A DNA stretch of 64,000 nt from Ecdyonurus torrentis (taxonomy: Eukaryota > Arthropoda > Insecta > Ephemeroptera > Heptageniidae), in the NCBI GenBank assembly GCA_949318235.1, contig OX439129.1:3410001-3474000 (forward strand), written 5' to 3'. The notes below the pieces were generated by a model. It was not told the DNA's origin. It saw nothing but the letters and a program-made list of their open reading frames with translations, and searched no databases. Shown piece after piece: positions 60,601 to 64,000 of the stretch; positions within the stretch are counted from its first letter, which is position 1, and each line of letters begins with the position of its first letter. The translations under genes and the position numbers were made by a program.

Positions 60601-63600
60601 ACTGCGAAAGTTTGCATTGAAGCGATTAAGGTGTAATAACCTTTTCTTTGCAAGTCTTTTAGTCCTACATTTAAGTTCAAACCGCAAGCCTGTAGCTTTA
60701 TAAGTTTCGATGATATCATCAAAAATCTTATTCGCAGTCTAAAAAGTACGATGAGAAAGCACTGAGATTCTCTATAACTGCAAAAGTTTGCATTGTAGCG
60801 ATTTAGGTGTAAAAACCCTTTTCTTTGGAAGTCTGTTAGTCCTACATTTTAGTTTAATCCGCAAACCTGTAGCTTTTTTAGTTTCAGAGATATCATCAAA
60901 AATCGTATTCACAGTCTGAAAAGTACGATGAGAAAGCACTGTGATTTCCAATAACTGCGAAAATATGCATTGGAGCGATTAAGGTGTAATTAACTTTTCT
61001 TTGCAAGTCTGTAAGTCCTAAACTTAAGTTCAAATCGCAAGTCTGTAGCTTTATTAGTTTCGGAGATGTCATCAAAAATCGTATTCACAGTCTGAAAAGT
61101 ACGATGAGAAAGCACTGAGATTCTCTATAACCGCGAAAATTTGCATTGGAGCGATTAAGGTGTAATAACCTTTTCTTTGCAAGTCTGTTAGTCCTACATT
61201 TCAGTTCAAACCGCATGCCTGTAGCTTTATTAATTTCAAATATATCATTAAAAATCGTATTCTTAGTCTGAAAACTACGTTGAGAAAGCACTGAGATTCT
61301 CTATAACTGCGAAAGTTTGCATTAAAGCTATTAAGGTGTAATAAACTTTTCTCTGCAAGTCTGTTAGTCCTACATTTTAGTTCAAACCGCAAGCCTGTAG
61401 CTTTATTAGTTTCGGAGATATCATTAAAAATCGTATTCACAGTCTGAAAAGTACGATGAGAAAGCACTGAGCTTCTATATTACTGCGAAAGTTTGCATTG
61501 GAGCGATTAAGGTGTAATAACCTTTTCTTTGCAAGTCTGTTAGTCCTATATTTTAGTTCAAACCGCAAGACTGTAGCTTTATTAGTTTCGGAGATATTAT
61601 CAAAAATCGTATTCGCAGTCTAAAAAGAACGATGAAAAAGCACTGATATTCTCTATAACTGCAAAAGTTTGCATTGGAGCGATTAAGGTGTAATAACCTT
61701 TTCTTTGCAAGTCTGTTAGTCCTACATTTTAGTTTAAACCGCAAGCGTGTAGCTTTATAAATTTAGAGATATCATCAAAATTCGTATCCACAGTCTGAAA
61801 AGTACGATCAGAAAGCACTGAGATTTTCTATAACAGCGAAAGTTTGCATTGGAGCGATTAAGGTGTAATAAACTTTTCTTTGCAAGTCTGTTAGTCCTAC
61901 ATTTTAGTTCAAACCGCAAGCCTGTAGCTTTACTAGTTTCGGAGATATCATCAAAAATCGTATTCACAGTCTACAAAGTCCGATGAGAAAGCACTGAGAT
62001 TCTCTATAACTGCGAAAGTTTGCATTGGAGTGATTAAGATGTAATAATCTTTTCTTTGCAAGTCTGTTATTCCTACATTTTAGTTCAAACCGCAAGCTTG
62101 TAGCTTTATTAGTTCGGAGATATCATCAAAATTAGTATCCACAGTCTGAAAAGTACGATCAGAAAGCACTGAGATTTTCTATAACTGCGAAAGTTTGCAT
62201 TGGAGCGATTAAGGTGTAATAACATTTTCTTTGCAAGTCTGTTAGTCCTACTTTTTAGTTCATACCGCAAGCCTGTAGCTTTATTAGTTTCGGAGATATC
62301 ATCACCAATCGTATTCACAGTCTGAAAAGTCCGATGAGAAAGCACTGAGATTCTCTATAACTGCGAAAGTTTGCATTGGAGCGATTAAGGTGTAATTAAC
62401 TTTTCTTTGCAAGTCTGTTAGTCCTACTTATAAGTTTAAATCGCAAGTCTGTATCTTTATTAGTTTCAGAGATATCATCAAAAATTGTATTCACAGTGTA
62501 AAAAGTACGATGATAAAGCACTGAGCTTCTATATTACTGCGAAAGTTTGCATTGGAGCGATTAAGGTGTAATAACCTTTTCTTTGCAAGTCTGTTAGTCC
62601 TACATTTTAGTTTAAACCGCAAGCGTGTAGCTTTATAAATTTAGAGATATCATCAAAATTCGTATCCACAGTCTGAAAAGTACGATCAGAAAGCACTGAG
62701 ATTTTCTATAACAGCGAAAGTTTGCATTGGAGCGATTAAGGTGTAATAAACTTTTCTTTACAAGTCTGTTAGTCCTACATTTTAGTTCAAACCGCAAGCC
62801 TGTAGCTTTACTAGTTTCGGAGATATCATTAAAAATCGTATTTACAGTCTACAAAGTCCGATGAGAAAGCACTGAGATTCTCTATAACTGCGAAAGTTTG
62901 CATTGGAGTGATTAAGATGTAATAATCTTTTCTTTGCATGTCTGTTATTCCTACATTTTAGTTCAAACCGCAAGCTTGTAGCTTTATTAGTTCGGAGATA
63001 TCATCAAAATTAGTATCCACAGTCTGAAAAGTACGATCAGAAAGCACTGAGATTTTCTATAACTGCGAAAGTTTGCATTGGAGCGATTAAGGTGTAATAA
63101 CATTTTCTTTGCAAGTCTGTTAGTCCTACTTTTTAGTTCATACCGCAAGCCTGTAGGTTTATTAGTTTCGGAGATATCATCACCAATCGTATTCACAGTC
63201 TGAAAAGTCCGATGAGAAAGCACTGAGATTCTCTATAACTGCGAAAGTTTGCATTGGAGCGATTAAGGTGTAATTAACTTTTCTTTGCAAGTCTGTTAGT
63301 CCTACTTATAAGTTTAAATCGCAAGTCTGTATCTTTATTAGTTTCAGAGATATCATCAAAAATTGTATTCACAGTGTAAAAAGTACGATGATAAAGCACT
63401 GAGATTCTCTATAACTGCGAAAGTTTTCATTGGTCCGATTAAGGTGTAATAACCTTTTCTTTGCAAGTCTGTTAGTCCTACATTTTAATTTAAATCGCAA
63501 GTCTGTAGCTTTATTAGTTTCGGAGATATCATCAAAAATCGTATTCACAGTCTGAAAAGTACGATGAAAAAGCACTGAGATTCTCTATAACTGCGAAAGT

Positions 63601-64000
63601 TTGCATTGGATTGCTTTAGGTGTAACAACCTTTTCTTTGCAAATCTGTTAGTCCTACATTTTAGTTCAAACCGCAAGCCTTTAGCTTTATTAGTTTCGGA
63701 GATATCTTCAAAAATCGTATTCACAGTCTGTAAAGTACGACGAAAAAGCACTGAGATTTGCTATAACTGCGAAAGTTTGCATTGGAGCTATTAAGGTGTA
63801 ATAACGTTTTCTTTGCAAGTCTGTTAGTCCTACATTTTAGTTCAAACCGCAAGCCTGTAGCTTTATTATCTTCGGAGCTATCATAAAAAATCGTATTCAC
63901 AGTCTGAAAAGTACGATGAGAAAGCACTGAGATTCTCTATTACTGCGAAAGTTTGCATTGGAGCGATTAAGGTAAAATAACCTTTTCTTTGCAAGTCTGT
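57687..64000. repeat. HOR-II 22-mer tandem units (3866 bp)
   Basis: Landmarks at 57687, 57889 and 58243 recur at 61553, 61755 and 62109, each 3866 bp later. After an extra 5-monomer duplication (62109 to 62987, 878 bp), 58625, 58801 and 58977 recur at 63369, 63545 and 63721 (4744 bp, which is 3866 + 878). Together with the first-copy block this gives four partial or full observations of the same period. Confidence 0.88.
61740..63420. repeat. 5-monomer duplication inside HOR-II (878 bp)
   Basis: Landmarks at 62109 recur at 62987. The left junction is a chimeric monomer at about 62500-62525, where 'gtgtaaaaagtacgatgataaagcactgag' type sequence runs into 'cttctatattactgcg', which normally belongs to the monomer at 61470. 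One monomer type (the 'caagactgtagc' form at 61560) is skipped in the second copy. Confidence 0.75.

Larger units (their letters stand above)
40144..61090. repeat. Second copy of the 28.7-kb superunit
   Basis: Colinear with about 2168-22600. Offsets step from 37,976 to 37,447 (529 bp or three monomers fewer), then to 38,850 (+1403, the TIR element plus its 2-bp duplication), then to 38,496 (354 bp or two monomers fewer). Subtracting the LTR insertion (9301 + 4 bp) from 37,976 gives 28,671 bp. The same value links 1234 to 29905 and 2171 to 30842 left of the LTR element. The superunit therefore had a period of about 163 monomers before either transposon inserted. Confidence 0.8.
54316..64000. 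repeat. 176-bp satellite array, right segment (HOR-II)
   Basis: Satellite resumes in phase after the TIR element and runs to the window end. The monomer order follows 16,072-18,300 at an offset of 38,849-38,850, then 19,191-22,590 at an offset of 38,496. The first three monomers after the element (54.3-54.9 kb) differ in type from the three at 15.47-16.0 kb, so this junction was reshuffled. No gene is visible, and the + frame at 63606-63794 is spurious. Confidence 0.95.

Noticed and set aside
2187..63927. About one hundred minus-strand open frames of 60-122 codons encoding related peptides across the satellite
   Set aside because: They follow the monomer phase, the frame is lost every 176 bp, and they end wherever monomer variants introduce stops. 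The peptides are similar only because the DNA is repeated. Nothing suggests selection on protein sequence.

Overview
The window is eukaryotic heterochromatin, probably centromeric or pericentromeric, and apart from two transposable elements it holds no host gene that I can support. About 53.3 kb of the 64 kb is one AT-rich satellite with a monomer of about 176 bp (roughly 300 copies), all head to tail in the same orientation. The very AT-rich DNA, the insect-style LTR element and a 5S-like fragment resembling the arthropod consensus suggest an arthropod, most likely an insect. That is an inference; the species cannot be read from the sequence.

Layout: 1-30842 satellite; 30843-40143 a 9.3-kb LTR retrotransposon on the + strand (799-bp LTRs, one gag ORF, no visible pol); 40144-52914 satellite; 52915-54315 a 1.4-kb non-autonomous element with terminal inverted repeats that carries a 5S rRNA-derived piece; 54316-64000 satellite.

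The satellite has nested higher-order repeats (HORs). One set of monomer variants (called HOR-I here; about 1-15.4 kb, 22.7-30.8 kb, 40.1-52.9 kb) repeats as 10-, 11- and 13-mers (about 1763, 1936 and 2286 bp), with a 13+10 pair forming a 4049-bp unit. A second set (HOR-II; about 15.5-22.7 kb and 54.3-64 kb) repeats as a 22-mer of 3866 bp. Above this, the stretch at about 2.2-22.6 kb recurs colinearly at about 40.1-61.1 kb. If the LTR element and its 4-bp target duplication are subtracted, the period is 28,671 bp, so the window is essentially two copies of a 28.7-kb block that differ by whole-monomer indels.

Both transposons lie in the second copy. The first copy supplies their empty sites, at 2168-2171 for the LTR element and 15466-15467 for the TIR element. 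The LTRs differ at only 3 of 799 positions, so the loss of pol predates this insertion: it is a young, gag-only, presumably trans-mobilised element. The many minus-strand open frames of 60-120 codons in the satellite come from the repeat and are not genes.
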